A stretch of 64,000 nt of DNA, from positions 91,207 to 155,206 of the forward strand of contig NZ_JAAATX020000013.1 in the NCBI RefSeq assembly GCF_009908265.2, given 5' to 3'. Shown piece by piece: positions 25,366 to 35,958 of this stretch. Under the pieces are notes generated by a model, which did no database searches, had not been told where the DNA came from, and saw only the letters and a list, made by a program, of their open reading frames with translations. This DNA comes from Paragemmobacter amnigenus (GTDB lineage Bacteria > Pseudomonadota > Alphaproteobacteria > Rhodobacterales > Rhodobacteraceae). Position numbers and translations under genes: made by a program. Within the stretch, counting starts at the first letter, position 1. The number at the start of each line of letters is the position of its first letter.

Positions 25366-27105
25366 ATGGATATCCTGACGCGGCAGCGGGGCGGGCTGGC
25401 CCTGACGGGTGCGGGCGCGGGTCTGGCGCTTTGGGCACTGGATCTGGCCGCCGTGCGGGGCGCATGGCCGGACCGCGTGCAATTCGGCCTTGCCGCGCTG
25501 CTATTTACCTATTTCGCGGCGCTGCTGGCCATGGCGGGGCCGGTGACGCTGCGCCGTGCGGCGGTGCTGGCGGGGCCGGTGGCGGTTGTCGTGGCGGGGC
25601 TGCTGTCCTTGGCCGCGCTGCGCTACGAGACGGTGACGGCGTTCCAGATGACGGGTCTGCCCTTTGTCGCGGCCTTTGCCGTGGGCTTTCTGCCGCTGCC
25701 CTTTCTGATCGCGCAGGGCGCGGGCGGGGGGTGGCGGGATTATCCCGTGCTGTTCACCGAAAGCTGGCGGATGGTCGTGCGGGCCGTCGCGGCATGGATC
25801 TTTGCAGGGCTGGTCTGGGGCGTGGTCTGGCTGTCGGATGCGCTCTTGGGCATCGTGGGGCTGGGCTTTATCGAGGCGCTTATGGAGGCAGGGCCGCTGG
25901 CGGCGATGCTGACGGGGGCGGCGCTGGGGCTGGGCAGTGCGGTGGTGATCGAGACGGCCGAGACGGCGGCGCCCGATCTGATCTTGCGGCTGTTGCGGAT
26001 GCTGGCCTTGCCGGTGCTGGCGGTGACCGTGCTGTTTCTGGTGGCGCTGCCGCTGCGGGGCATGTCCGCGCTGCCGGCGGGGTTGTCCTCGGCCGGTATC
26101 CTGCTGGCGATCGCGGTGGCCGGGGTGGTGCTGGTCAGCGCGCTGGTCGACCGCAGCGATGACGAGGCGGTGGCGGGCCTGTGGATGGGACGGGTGGCGC
26201 AGGCGCTGGCCGCTGTGCTGCCGCTGCCGGTGGCGCTGGCGGTCTGGGCCCTGACCGAACGGGTGGGACAACATGGCTGGACCCCCGGGCGGGTCTTCGT
26301 GGCGGTGGTGGCGCTGGCGGCGGCGGGCTATGCGCTGCTCTATCTGCTGGCCGTGCTGCGGGGCGCGGGGTGGCGGGGGCGCATCCGGCGGGCCAATCTG
26401 GTGATGGCGGGGGTTCTGGTGGCGCTGTCCGCGCTGTGGCTGACGCCACTGCTGGATGCCGAGGCGATCTCGGCCCGGTCGCAACTGGCCCGCTATGAGG
26501 ACGGGCGGACGGAGGCTGCCGCGCTGGACGTGGCGGCGCTGGGCCAATGGGGGCGCGCGGGGACGGCGGCGATAGCGCGGCTGGAGGAGCTGGCGGCAGA
26601 GCCGGGGCATGAGGGGCTGGCGCGGCGGCTGGCCGGAGCGGCGGCGGGCGAGGCACCCGCGATGGGCGAGGCGGCCGAGGCCCTGCTGGCCGAATTGCGC
26701 GAGGTGATGCCCTTGCAGCCCGAAGGTGCCACGGCCACGCGCGACATGCTGCTGGCGGCGATTCCGGCGGTGGAGGTGCAGACATGGATCGACGCCTGCA
26801 CGACGCCGCTGCCGGGCGGGGACAGGCCGGGCTGCGTCTTCGTGGTGGCCGATCTCTGGACCGACCGTCCGGGCGAAGAGGCCGTTGTCCTGCTGCGCGA
26901 ACCGTCGGGCTTCGTGCGCTACGAGGGGTTGGGACTGGGCGATGGCGGGGTGGAACGACGGTCCGTGGCCCCCGTGTCGGGGCTGCTGCCGGACCGCGCG
27001 GCGGGCGAGCAGCTGATCGCGGCGCTGCAGGACGCGCCGCCGGCCGTGACGCCCGCGCCTTTGAACATGCTCAAGGCGGGGGGCGGGATCCTGCTGTTGC
27101 CGTAA
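25366..27105 (+). CDS. DUF4153 polytopic membrane protein
   Basis: 579 residues. The first about 365 residues hold some ten hydrophobic helices, and the remainder is a soluble domain with WTDRPGEEAVVLLREPSGF and an Ala-rich helical part. This layout matches DUF4153 proteins of Rhodobacteraceae, whose function is unknown. It starts 94 bases after the MttB-family gene and is followed by the H-NOX-like gene 59 bases on, with a weak T-rich patch (CCTTAACGG) between. Confidence 0.8.
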   Translation: MDILTRQRGGLALTGAGAGLALWALDLAAVRGAWPDRVQFGLAALLFTYFAALLAMAGPVTLRRAAVLAGPVAVVVAGLLSLAALRYETVTAFQMTGLPFVAAFAVGFLPLPFLIAQGAGGGWRDYPVLFTESWRMVVRAVAAWIFAGLVWGVVWLSDALLGIVGLGFIEALMEAGPLAAMLTGAALGLGSAVVIETAETAAPDLILRLLRMLALPVLAVTVLFLVALPLRGMSALPAGLSSAGILLAIAVAGVVLVSALVDRSDDEAVAGLWMGRVAQALAAVLPLPVALAVWALTERVGQHGWTPGRVFVAVVALAAAGYALLYLLAVLRGAGWRGRIRRANLVMAGVLVALSALWLTPLLDAEAISARSQLARYEDGRTEAAALDVAALGQWGRAGTAAIARLEELAAEPGHEGLARRLAGAAAGEAPAMGEAAEALLAELREVMPLQPEGATATRDMLLAAIPAVEVQTWIDACTTPLPGGDRPGCVFVVADLWTDRPGEEAVVLLREPSGFVRYEGLGLGDGGVERRSVAPVSGLLPDRAAGEQLIAALQDAPPAVTPAPLNMLKAGGGILLLP

Positions 27106-27164
27106 GGATTCCTTAACGGCTCTGCCCGATCCTGACAGGGTCAGGGGCAAGGCAGGGCCGCAGG

Positions 27165-27746
27165 ATGAACGGGCTGATCAACAGGGCGATCCAGTGCTTT
27201 CTGCGGGACGGATGGGGCGGGGCGGCCTGGGCCGATGCCGCGCGGGCGGCAGGCGCGCCGGTGGCGGGGTTCGAGCCGCTGCTGGACTATGACCCCGCGC
27301 TGACGGGGCGGCTGGTGGCCGCGGCAGCGGCGCGGCTGGACCGCGCGCCGGATTGTCTGCTGGAGGATCTGGGAACCTATCTCGTCAGCCATCCGTCGCG
27401 CGCGGGGGTGCGGCGGCTGTTGCGCTTTGCCGGTCCGGATTTCCGCGAATTCCTGCAGACGCTGGAGGATCTGCCCGCGCGGGTGCGGCTGGCGCTGCCC
27501 GATCTGGTGCTGCCTGCGATGCAGTTGCGGCAGGAGGGCAATCTTTACCTGCTGCGGCTTGGCCCCGGCGTGCCGGGGATCGCGCCGGTGGCGGTGGGTT
27601 TGCTCAGGGCGATGGCGGATGATTACGGCGCGCTGGCGGTGCTGTCGGCGGGGCCGGAAGCGGCAGATGGCAGCGCCGAGGTGACGATCCGCCTGCTGGA
27701 CGAAGGTTTTGCGGCGGGGCGCGATTTCCTGCTGGGGCGGGCGTGA
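27165..27746 (+). CDS. H-NOX-like protein lacking the proximal haem histidine
   Basis: 193 residues aligning with H-NOX (haem NO/O2-binding) proteins from start to end: MNGLINRAIQCFLRDGWGG, LLEDLGTYLV, a helix FLQTLEDLPARVRLALPD and GLLRAMADDYG. In canonical H-NOX the helix reads L-x-x-LHxxV, and the histidine is the proximal haem ligand. Here proline stands in that place (DLPARV). The Tyr-x-Ser-x-Arg haem-propionate motif is also not conserved (NLYLLRLG). I infer that haem binding is lost or altered. The stop overlaps the start of a diguanylate cyclase gene, the usual H-NOX partner. Confidence 0.72.
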   Translation: MNGLINRAIQCFLRDGWGGAAWADAARAAGAPVAGFEPLLDYDPALTGRLVAAAAARLDRAPDCLLEDLGTYLVSHPSRAGVRRLLRFAGPDFREFLQTLEDLPARVRLALPDLVLPAMQLRQEGNLYLLRLGPGVPGIAPVAVGLLRAMADDYGALAVLSAGPEAADGSAEVTIRLLDEGFAAGRDFLLGRA

Positions 27747-28714
27747 TGGCGGGGTTCGTGCTGGATGCTGCGGCGCTGTCGCGGCTGATGCCCATGCATA
27801 TCGCGATTGACGCGGCGGGGCGGGTTCTGTCGGCAGGGCCGACGCTGGTGCGGCTGCTGGGGACCGATCCGGCGGGGGCGGATTTCATGGGGCTGTTCAT
27901 CCTGCGGGGGGCGGGGACGGCACCGCGCGTGGCGGATCTGACGCGGGCGGCGCGGCTGCATCTGGTGCTGCGCGACCGGCCCGAGATCGCCTTTCGCGGG
28001 CAGGCGGTGCCGATGGCGCGCGGGGCGCTGGTCAACCTGTCCTTCGGGATCGGGGTGGTGGAGGCGGTGCGGGCGCATGGCCTGACCGAGGCGGATTTCG
28101 CGCCGACCGACCTGACGGTGGAACTGCTTTACCTCTACGAGGCCAAGACGGCGGTGCTGGACGAATTGCGCGCGCTGAACCGGCGGTTGCAGGGCGACAA
28201 GCGGCTGGCCGAGGAGAAGGCGCTGACCGATGCGCTGACGGGGCTGGGCAACCGCCGCGCGCTGGAGATGGCGCTGGAGGCGGCGGAGGGCACGGCCTTC
28301 GCGCTGGCCGTGCTGGATCTGGACGGGTTCAAGGCGGTGAATGACACGCTGGGCCATGCGGCGGGGGACCATGTGCTGGTCACCGCCGCGCGGCGGCTGG
28401 AGGAGGAGTGCCGCCGCGACGATGTGATCGTGCGGGCTGGCGGGGACGAGTTCATCCTGCTGATGCCGGGGATGGATCGCGAAAGCGCGGCGGCAGAGCG
28501 GCTGGAGCGGATCATCGCGCGTCTGGGTGAACCCATCCCATGGGCGGGGCAGGTCTGCCGAATCGGTGCCAGCGCGGGCGTCGTCCTGTCCGGTGCGACC
28601 CCAGACCCCCGTGCGGATCACCTTCTCGCGCATGCCGATGCGGCCCTTTACGCAGCCAAGCGGGCAGGAAAGGGGCAGGCAGTCGTCTGGACCAAACGCT
28701 TGGCAGGCGATTGA
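27746..28714 (+). CDS. Diguanylate cyclase coupled to the H-NOX-like gene
   Basis: 322 residues. The N-terminal half resembles an H-NOX-associated (HNOBA/PAS-like) sensor domain (residues 1-125), followed by a coiled coil (LYLYEAKTAVLDELRALNRR) and a GGDEF domain with LTDALTGLGNRRAL and RAGGDEFILL. The RxxD inhibitory site is present (RRDD, five residues before GGDEF), so product feedback is likely. The ATG at 27746 overlaps the H-NOX stop (TGATG), though a GTG at 27743 is possible. With the neighbour this looks like a signal pair controlling cyclic di-GMP. Confidence 0.88.
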   Translation: MAGFVLDAAALSRLMPMHIAIDAAGRVLSAGPTLVRLLGTDPAGADFMGLFILRGAGTAPRVADLTRAARLHLVLRDRPEIAFRGQAVPMARGALVNLSFGIGVVEAVRAHGLTEADFAPTDLTVELLYLYEAKTAVLDELRALNRRLQGDKRLAEEKALTDALTGLGNRRALEMALEAAEGTAFALAVLDLDGFKAVNDTLGHAAGDHVLVTAARRLEEECRRDDVIVRAGGDEFILLMPGMDRESAAAERLERIIARLGEPIPWAGQVCRIGASAGVVLSGATPDPRADHLLAHADAALYAAKRAGKGQAVVWTKRLAGD

Positions 28715-29006
28715 ACCGGCCAAAGCCACGCCCGATCTGACGGGCGGACCGCAGAAAGTATGGGTCAGGCCCAGACATCGGCGAGGATCACCCCCCATCC
28801 CCCCGACCAATCGCGGGGGCGGGGAACCCGTATGGCGGAATGACAGGTGCGGGGCCTGCGCGCTATTTCCGGTTGCAAGGCAGGGACGCGGTTCGCCGCG
28901 CTGCCGGAACAACAGACCTGACGGACCGGACAATTCATCCCGGGCAGCCACTGGCAGCCCGACGATTTCTTGCAGCCTGCCCGCCGCGATGCCCGAGGAA
29001 CCGAAG
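28715..29006. other. Intergenic region without a recognisable gene
   Basis: 292 bases between the diguanylate cyclase and the BTLCP peptidase gene. It is slightly less GC-rich than the flanks. I see no terminator-like stem followed by Ts and no convincing short frame. It presumably carries the promoter of the peptidase gene. Confidence 0.4.
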
Positions 29007-29606
29007 ATGCGCCCGATCCGTCCGATGATTGCCGCCCTTGCCGCCGTCCTGTCGCTGGGTGGGGCCGCGATGGCGATGGATGCGGGCACGTCCGGGGCCT
29101 TCCTGCCGGTCAAGAAATCCGTTGCCGCGCCTGCGGGGGCTGCGGCGCTCTGCCGGACCTATGACTGGGCCTGCGCGGGTGCCAGCAACGGGGCAGCGGC
29201 GGGGGCGGATGTGCTGAAGATCGCGGGGCAGATCAACCGCGCCGCAAACAGCGCGATCCGTCCGGTCAGCGATCTGGAGCAATATGCCACCGCCGAGCGC
29301 TGGACGCTGCCCACCAAGCGCGGCGGTGATTGCGAGGATTACGCGCTTTACAAGAAGCTGCGCCTGATCGAGGCGGGGGTTTCGCCGGACCGGCTGCTGA
29401 TTTCGGCGGTGCTGGACCGCAAGAACAATGTCCATGCCGTGCTGGTCTTCCGTACCGACATGGGGGACTTCGTGCTGGACAACCTGACCAACCGCGTCCT
29501 GCCGTGGCACAAGACGGGCTATACCTTCCTGCGGATGCAGAACCCGTCGCAGCCGTCGGGCTGGGTGGCGACCTATGCGCAGGCGGGGGCTGGCCTGTCG
29601 AGCTGA
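29007..29606 (+). CDS. Bacterial transglutaminase-like cysteine peptidase (BTLCP)
   Basis: 199 residues with a signal sequence (MRPIRPMIAALAAVLSLGG, cleavage near AMAMDA). The papain-like triad is visible: Cys in GGDCEDYAL (about residue 112), His in NVHAVLVF and Asp in FVLDNLTN. The family (DUF920, LapG-related) often acts in the periplasm on surface proteins under cyclic di-GMP control. The diguanylate cyclase just upstream fits, but a LapD partner is not seen. I prefer ATG 29007, about 8 bases after GAGGA, over ATG 28989. Confidence 0.85.
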   Translation: MRPIRPMIAALAAVLSLGGAAMAMDAGTSGAFLPVKKSVAAPAGAAALCRTYDWACAGASNGAAAGADVLKIAGQINRAANSAIRPVSDLEQYATAERWTLPTKRGGDCEDYALYKKLRLIEAGVSPDRLLISAVLDRKNNVHAVLVFRTDMGDFVLDNLTNRVLPWHKTGYTFLRMQNPSQPSGWVATYAQAGAGLSS

Positions 29607-29630
29607 ATTCACGTCCCGGGGGACAGGATT

Positions 29631-29665
29631 GCGCCGCGGCCTTCGGGACGCGGCGCTTTCTTTTT
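29631..29665 (+). terminator. Terminator of the BTLCP gene
   Basis: Perfect 8-bp stem GCGCCGCG / CGCGGCGC (29631-29638 with 29649-29656) followed by TTTCTTTTT, 25 bases past the stop. This is a textbook intrinsic terminator. Confidence 0.85.
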
Positions 29666-29687
29666 GTCCGCGGGGCGGGCGGCGCAT

Positions 29688-29721
29688 GAAAAAGGGGCGC
29701 CCCGTTGCGGGGGCGCCCCTT
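29688..29721 (-). terminator. Terminator of katG
   Basis: AAGGGGCGCCCC (29692-29703) pairs perfectly with GGGGCGCCCCTT (29710-29721). On the minus strand the stem runs into a T-tract, complementary to the GAAAAA at 29688-29693. It is placed 20 bases beyond the katG stop. Confidence 0.85.
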
Positions 29722-29740
29722 CCTGTGCCGTGCTGACCGG

Positions 29741-32048
<2,308 letters not shown>

Positions 32049-32954
32049 ATGATTAACCTGACGCTGAAGCAGATGCGCTATTTCGATGCCCTTGCGCGGC
32101 AGGGGCATTTCGGGCGGGCAGCCGAGGTCTGTTCGATCTCGCAGCCCGCGCTGTCGATGCAGATCCGCGAGATGGAGCAGGAACTGGGCGCGGAACTGTT
32201 CGAGAGGGGCGCGCGGCTGGTGCGGCTGACGGGGTTTGGCGAGGCGATGCTGGGGCGGGTGCGGGATATCCTGCGGTCGGTGGACGAGCTGGGCGATCTG
32301 GCGCGGGCGTCACGGGACAGTCTGACGGGGCGGCTGCGGATCGGGGTGATTCCCACCATCGCGCCCTATCTGCTGCCCGCGATCATCGCGCGGCTGACCG
32401 AGGAATCGCCGGGGCTGGATTTGCACCTGCGCGAGACGATCACGCCGAAGCTGATCCGCGAGCTGGAGGAGGGGCGGCTGGATACGGCCATCGTGGCGTT
32501 GCCGGTGTCCGAGCCGTTCCTGACCGAGGTCGATCTCTTTGCCGAGGATTTCGTGCTGGTCCGTCCGGCGGCGGATGCGGAAAAACCGGTACCCGACCGC
32601 GAGAGGCTGCGCGAGATGCGGCTTTTGCTGCTGGAAGAGGGGCATTGCTTCCGCGATCAGGCGCTTTCGTTCTGCAATCCGGGCGGGGCGGTGCCGCGCG
32701 AATTGCTGGATGGAAGTTCCCTGTCCACGCTGGTGCAGATGGTGGGGGCGGGGATCGGGGTGACGCTGATCCCCGAAATGGCGGTGGGGGTGGAGACGCG
32801 GTCGGCGCAGGTGGCCGTGGCGCGGTTCAACGGGGCGCAGCCGTCGCGGCGGATCGGGATGGTGTGGCGGCGATCCTCGCCCCTGTCCAAGCAGTTGACG
32901 GGGCTGGCCGGGGTGGTGCGTGCGGCGGGGCTGGCGCAGCGGTCGGGGGGTTGA
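32049..32954 (+). CDS. oxyR: Hydrogen-peroxide-sensing regulator OxyR
   Basis: LysR-family activator of 301 residues. The helix-turn-helix is near residues 20-40 (HFGRAAEVCSISQPALSMQI). The peroxide-sensing cysteine pair is conserved in EEGHCFRDQALSFC, matching OxyR Cys199 and Cys208, and this separates it from other LysR proteins. It is divergent from katG, its expected target. The ATG at 32049 follows AAGGCGGG. Confidence 0.94.
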   Translation: MINLTLKQMRYFDALARQGHFGRAAEVCSISQPALSMQIREMEQELGAELFERGARLVRLTGFGEAMLGRVRDILRSVDELGDLARASRDSLTGRLRIGVIPTIAPYLLPAIIARLTEESPGLDLHLRETITPKLIRELEEGRLDTAIVALPVSEPFLTEVDLFAEDFVLVRPAADAEKPVPDRERLREMRLLLLEEGHCFRDQALSFCNPGGAVPRELLDGSSLSTLVQMVGAGIGVTLIPEMAVGVETRSAQVAVARFNGAQPSRRIGMVWRRSSPLSKQLTGLAGVVRAAGLAQRSGG

Positions 32955-33003
32955 CCTTGCCGCCCGATATGGGACGGTTCGGGAAATGCCGAAGGGGGAC
33001 CAC

Positions 33004-33465
33004 ATGACCGTCTGCTTCACGACCGACCGGATGCTGCATTTCGGGGATTGCGACATATCGGGAACCGCCTATTACCCGGCCTATCTGAACATCCTGAACG
33101 GGGTGGTGGAGGAGTTCTGGGCCCATATCGGCTGGCCCTGGCACGAGATCATCTGGAAGGAACGCTGGGGCACGCCGACGGTGCATCTGTCCTGCGATTT
33201 TTCCAAACCGTCCTTCTTTGGCGACAAGCTGACCTTCCGGCTGACGGTGCTGAAGGTGGGCAAGTCGTCGGTGCGGTTGAAGCATACGATCCATTGCGGG
33301 GATGAACACCGCTGGTCGGTGGAACAGGTGCTGGCGGCAAGCTGGCTGGACAGCCACACCTCGATGCCCTGGCCCGAAGAGGTGAAGGCCAAGCTGGAAA
33401 GCCTGATGGGGCCGCAGGAAGCGCCCGAGCGGCGGCCCGTCGCCCCGCCTCAGACCCAGGGTTGA
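33004..33465 (+). CDS. Acyl-CoA thioesterase, 4-hydroxybenzoyl-CoA thioesterase family
   Basis: 153-residue hotdog-fold protein. The catalytic-Asp motif is recognisable (FGDCDISGTAYYPAYLNILN, residues 13-32), as are the strands CDFSKPSFFGDKLTFRL and HTIHCGDEHRWSV. It hydrolyses an acyl- or aryl-CoA. It starts 49 bases after oxyR behind GGGGGA, and its 3' end overlaps the convergent dppF-like gene by 16 bases. A second thioesterase of the same family lies at 56171-56581. The substrate may be an aromatic CoA, given the neighbourhood. Confidence 0.82.
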   Translation: MTVCFTTDRMLHFGDCDISGTAYYPAYLNILNGVVEEFWAHIGWPWHEIIWKERWGTPTVHLSCDFSKPSFFGDKLTFRLTVLKVGKSSVRLKHTIHCGDEHRWSVEQVLAASWLDSHTSMPWPEEVKAKLESLMGPQEAPERRPVAPPQTQG

Positions 33466-34250
33466 GCGGGGTCGGGCAGGGGGATCGCGTCCAGAAGGTC
33501 GCGGGTATAGGCGGCCTGCGGGGCGGCGAAGAGGTCCGCGGTGGGGCGGTCCTCGACGATTTCGCCGCGGTAGAGGACGATGGTGCGCTGGCACAGGCGG
33601 CGGATGACCGACAGGTCGTGGCTGATGAAGGCGAGCGTCAGGCCGAGATCGGCCACGAGGCGTTCCAGAAGGTTCAGCACCTGCGCCTGTGACGAGACGT
33701 CGAGGCCCGAGACGATTTCATCGGCAAGGATGAAGTCGGGTTCCAGCGCGATGGCGCGGGCGATCCCCACCCGCTGACGCTGGCCGCCGGAGAGTTCGTG
33801 CGGGTAGCGGGCGGCGAAATGCGCGGGCAGACCCACATGGTCCAGCGCGCGGACGGTGCGGTCGGGGATGTCGGACAGGCCATGCAGGCGCAGGGGTTCG
33901 GCGATGATCGTGCCGACGCGGTGGCGCGGGTTCAGCGACGACATCGGGTCCTGGAAGATCATCTGGAAGCGGCGGCGCATGGGCCGCAGGGCGGGTTCGG
34001 GCAGGTGGGTGATATCGGTCCCGTCAAAGCGGATCGCGCCGCCCGACGGCTCCAGCAGCCGCACCAGCGCACGCCCGAGCGTGGACTTGCCCGAGCCGGA
34101 GCCGCCGACGATGCCCACCACCGCGCCCTTGGGGATGGTGAAGGACAGGCCCTTCAGGATCTCGATCCGCGGGGCGGCGCCGAGCAGGGGCTTGGACGTC
34201 ATGTCGGCAAGCGACAGGCGAAGGTTTTCGACGGTGTAGAGGTCGGTCAT
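33450..34250 (-). CDS. Peptide/nickel-type ABC transporter ATP-binding protein (DppF-like)
   Basis: 266-residue ATPase with Walker A GGSGSGKST (near residue 47), signature LSGGQRQRVGIARAI, Walker B FILADEIVSGLD and an oligopeptide-type C-terminal tail. Note that the residue after Walker B Asp-Glu is Ile instead of the usual Pro (DEIVSGLD). It is last in the minus-strand operon and partner of the next ATPase. Its stop lies inside the end of the convergent thioesterase gene. The substrate is probably not a plain dipeptide, given the oxidative genes in the same operon. Confidence 0.92.
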   Translation of the reverse strand: MTDLYTVENLRLSLADMTSKPLLGAAPRIEILKGLSFTIPKGAVVGIVGGSGSGKSTLGRALVRLLEPSGGAIRFDGTDITHLPEPALRPMRRRFQMIFQDPMSSLNPRHRVGTIIAEPLRLHGLSDIPDRTVRALDHVGLPAHFAARYPHELSGGQRQRVGIARAIALEPDFILADEIVSGLDVSSQAQVLNLLERLVADLGLTLAFISHDLSVIRRLCQRTIVLYRGEIVEDRPTADLFAAPQAAYTRDLLDAIPLPDPAQPWV

Positions 34251-35110
34251 GCGGCGCCCCTGTCATGGGCCGCGACTTCGGCGCGGACGGCGTCGATGAC
34301 GGCATCGGGCACGGGCAGAAGTCCGGCGGCGGGGTCGGTGTATTTCGGTGTCGCGGCCAGAAGGGCGGCGGAATAGGCGTGGCGGGGGGCGGCGAAGAAA
34401 TCGGTCACGCTGCTGTCTTCGACCACCATGCCGGAATAGAGGACCGACAGCCGCTGGCAGACCTTGGACACCACGCCAAGGTCGTGGGTCACGAACAGCA
34501 GCGCCGTGCCATGGCGGGCCTGCATGCCCGCGATAAGTTTCAGGATCTGCTTCTGCACCGTCACGTCCAGCGCCGTGGTGGGTTCGTCCGCCACGATCAG
34601 CTTCGGTTCGGCGGCAAAGGCCGAGGCGATCAGGATGCGCTGGCGCATCCCGCCCGAGAGTTCATGCGGATAGGCGCGCAGGACGCGGTCGGGGTCAGGG
34701 ATCTGCACCTCGGCCAGCAGGTCGCGCGCGCGGGCGGTGGCGTCGGCGCGTGTCCAGCCGAGGATGTCGACCAGACGGTCGGTGATCTGTGGCCCGATGC
34801 GGTGGCTGGGGTTCAGCGCGGTCAGCGGGTCCTGCGGGATCAGCGCGCAGGTGGCCCCGATGCGGCGTCGGCGCTCGGCCGGAGGCAGGCGCAGGAGGTC
34901 GGTGCCGTCGAGCAGGATCTCGCCCCCCGTCACCTCGACCGAGGGCGGCAGGATGCCCAGAACAGCCTTGCCGATCATCGACTTGCCCGCGCCGGATTCG
35001 CCCACGAGGCCCCGCACCTCGCCCGCCGCGACATCGAGCGAGACGCGCCGCAGGAGGGGCGGGCCCTTCTTCAACCGGACCGACAGGTTGCGGATGGAGA
35101 GGAAGGTCAT
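34247..35110 (-). CDS. Peptide/nickel-type ABC transporter ATP-binding protein (DppD-like)
   Basis: 287-residue ATPase with Walker A GESGAGKSMIG (near residue 38), Q-loop CALIPQDPLTALNP, signature LSGGMRQRILIASAF, Walker B LIVADEPTTALD and the C-terminal oligopeptide-binding extension. I take the ATG at 35110, which overlaps the permease stop, because the conserved FLSIRNLSVRL strand starts there. Both ends overlap neighbours by 4 bases, showing tight coupling. Confidence 0.93.
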   Translation of the reverse strand: MTFLSIRNLSVRLKKGPPLLRRVSLDVAAGEVRGLVGESGAGKSMIGKAVLGILPPSVEVTGGEILLDGTDLLRLPPAERRRRIGATCALIPQDPLTALNPSHRIGPQITDRLVDILGWTRADATARARDLLAEVQIPDPDRVLRAYPHELSGGMRQRILIASAFAAEPKLIVADEPTTALDVTVQKQILKLIAGMQARHGTALLFVTHDLGVVSKVCQRLSVLYSGMVVEDSSVTDFFAAPRHAYSAALLAATPKYTDPAAGLLPVPDAVIDAVRAEVAAHDRGAA

Positions 35111-35958
35111 CGCAGCACCGGATCGAAGCGGTCCTTCAGGCCTTCGCCAAGCTGGGAGAAGGACAGGACGGTGAGGAAGAGGGTGATCAGCGGAAAGACC
35201 AGCACCCACCACGCCTGATGGATGGAGGTGCGGCCTTCGGCGATCATGCCGCCCCATGTCGGATCGTCGGTCGAGATGGAGAGGTTCACGAAGGACAGGA
35301 TCGCCTCGACGATCACGGCGATGCCCATTTCCAGCGTCAGCAGGACCACGATGGTGGGCAGGACGTTGGGCAGGATCTCGCGGATCATGGTGCCGATACG
35401 CCCCCGTCCCGCCACGCGGGCGGAGGCGACGTAATCCATCGCGCCCTGTGCCATGGCTTCGGCGCGCACCACGCGGGCGAAGCGGGTCCAGTCGATGACG
35501 ACGATGGCGATGATGATGGAGATGAGGCCCGGGCCAAGGACGGCGATCAGCAGGATGGAGAAGAGGACGGGCGGAAAGGCCATCCAGATGTCGATCAGGC
35601 GGGAGATCGCCATGTCCACCCAGCCGCGCAGGAACCCCGCGAGCAGCCCCAGCGTCGCGCCGATCAGGCAGGTGATGGTGCCCGCGATCAGGGCGACCAT
35701 CAGCGCCACCCTTGCGCCGTGGATGATGCGGGACAGCACGTCGCGGCCAAGGCTGTCGGTGCCCAGCCAATAGCCCGGCTCTGCCCCCGCGACCCAGAAG
35801 GGCGGCAGGCGGCCAAGGAACAGGTCCTGCGCCAGCGGATCCTTGGGCGCGACCCAAGGGGCCAGCAGCGCGGCAAGGCAGAGCAACGCCAGCCACCCCG
35901 CCGACAGCCACAGCCGCAGCCCCGCGCGGCGGCGGATCATGGAACGGCCGTCAAGCAT
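35107..35958 (-). CDS. ABC transporter permease (DppC-like)
   Basis: 283-residue inner-membrane permease of the BPD_transp_1 family. A first helix at about residues 15-36 is followed by the periplasmic GTDSLGRDVLSRIIHGAR motif found in DppC/OppC proteins, then five further helices. The cytoplasmic EAA-type loop is near residue 195. It overlaps the DppB-like gene by 8 bases. Confidence 0.93.
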   Translation of the reverse strand: MLDGRSMIRRRAGLRLWLSAGWLALLCLAALLAPWVAPKDPLAQDLFLGRLPPFWVAGAEPGYWLGTDSLGRDVLSRIIHGARVALMVALIAGTITCLIGATLGLLAGFLRGWVDMAISRLIDIWMAFPPVLFSILLIAVLGPGLISIIIAIVVIDWTRFARVVRAEAMAQGAMDYVASARVAGRGRIGTMIREILPNVLPTIVVLLTLEMGIAVIVEAILSFVNLSISTDDPTWGGMIAEGRTSIHQAWWVLVFPLITLFLTVLSFSQLGEGLKDRFDPVLR

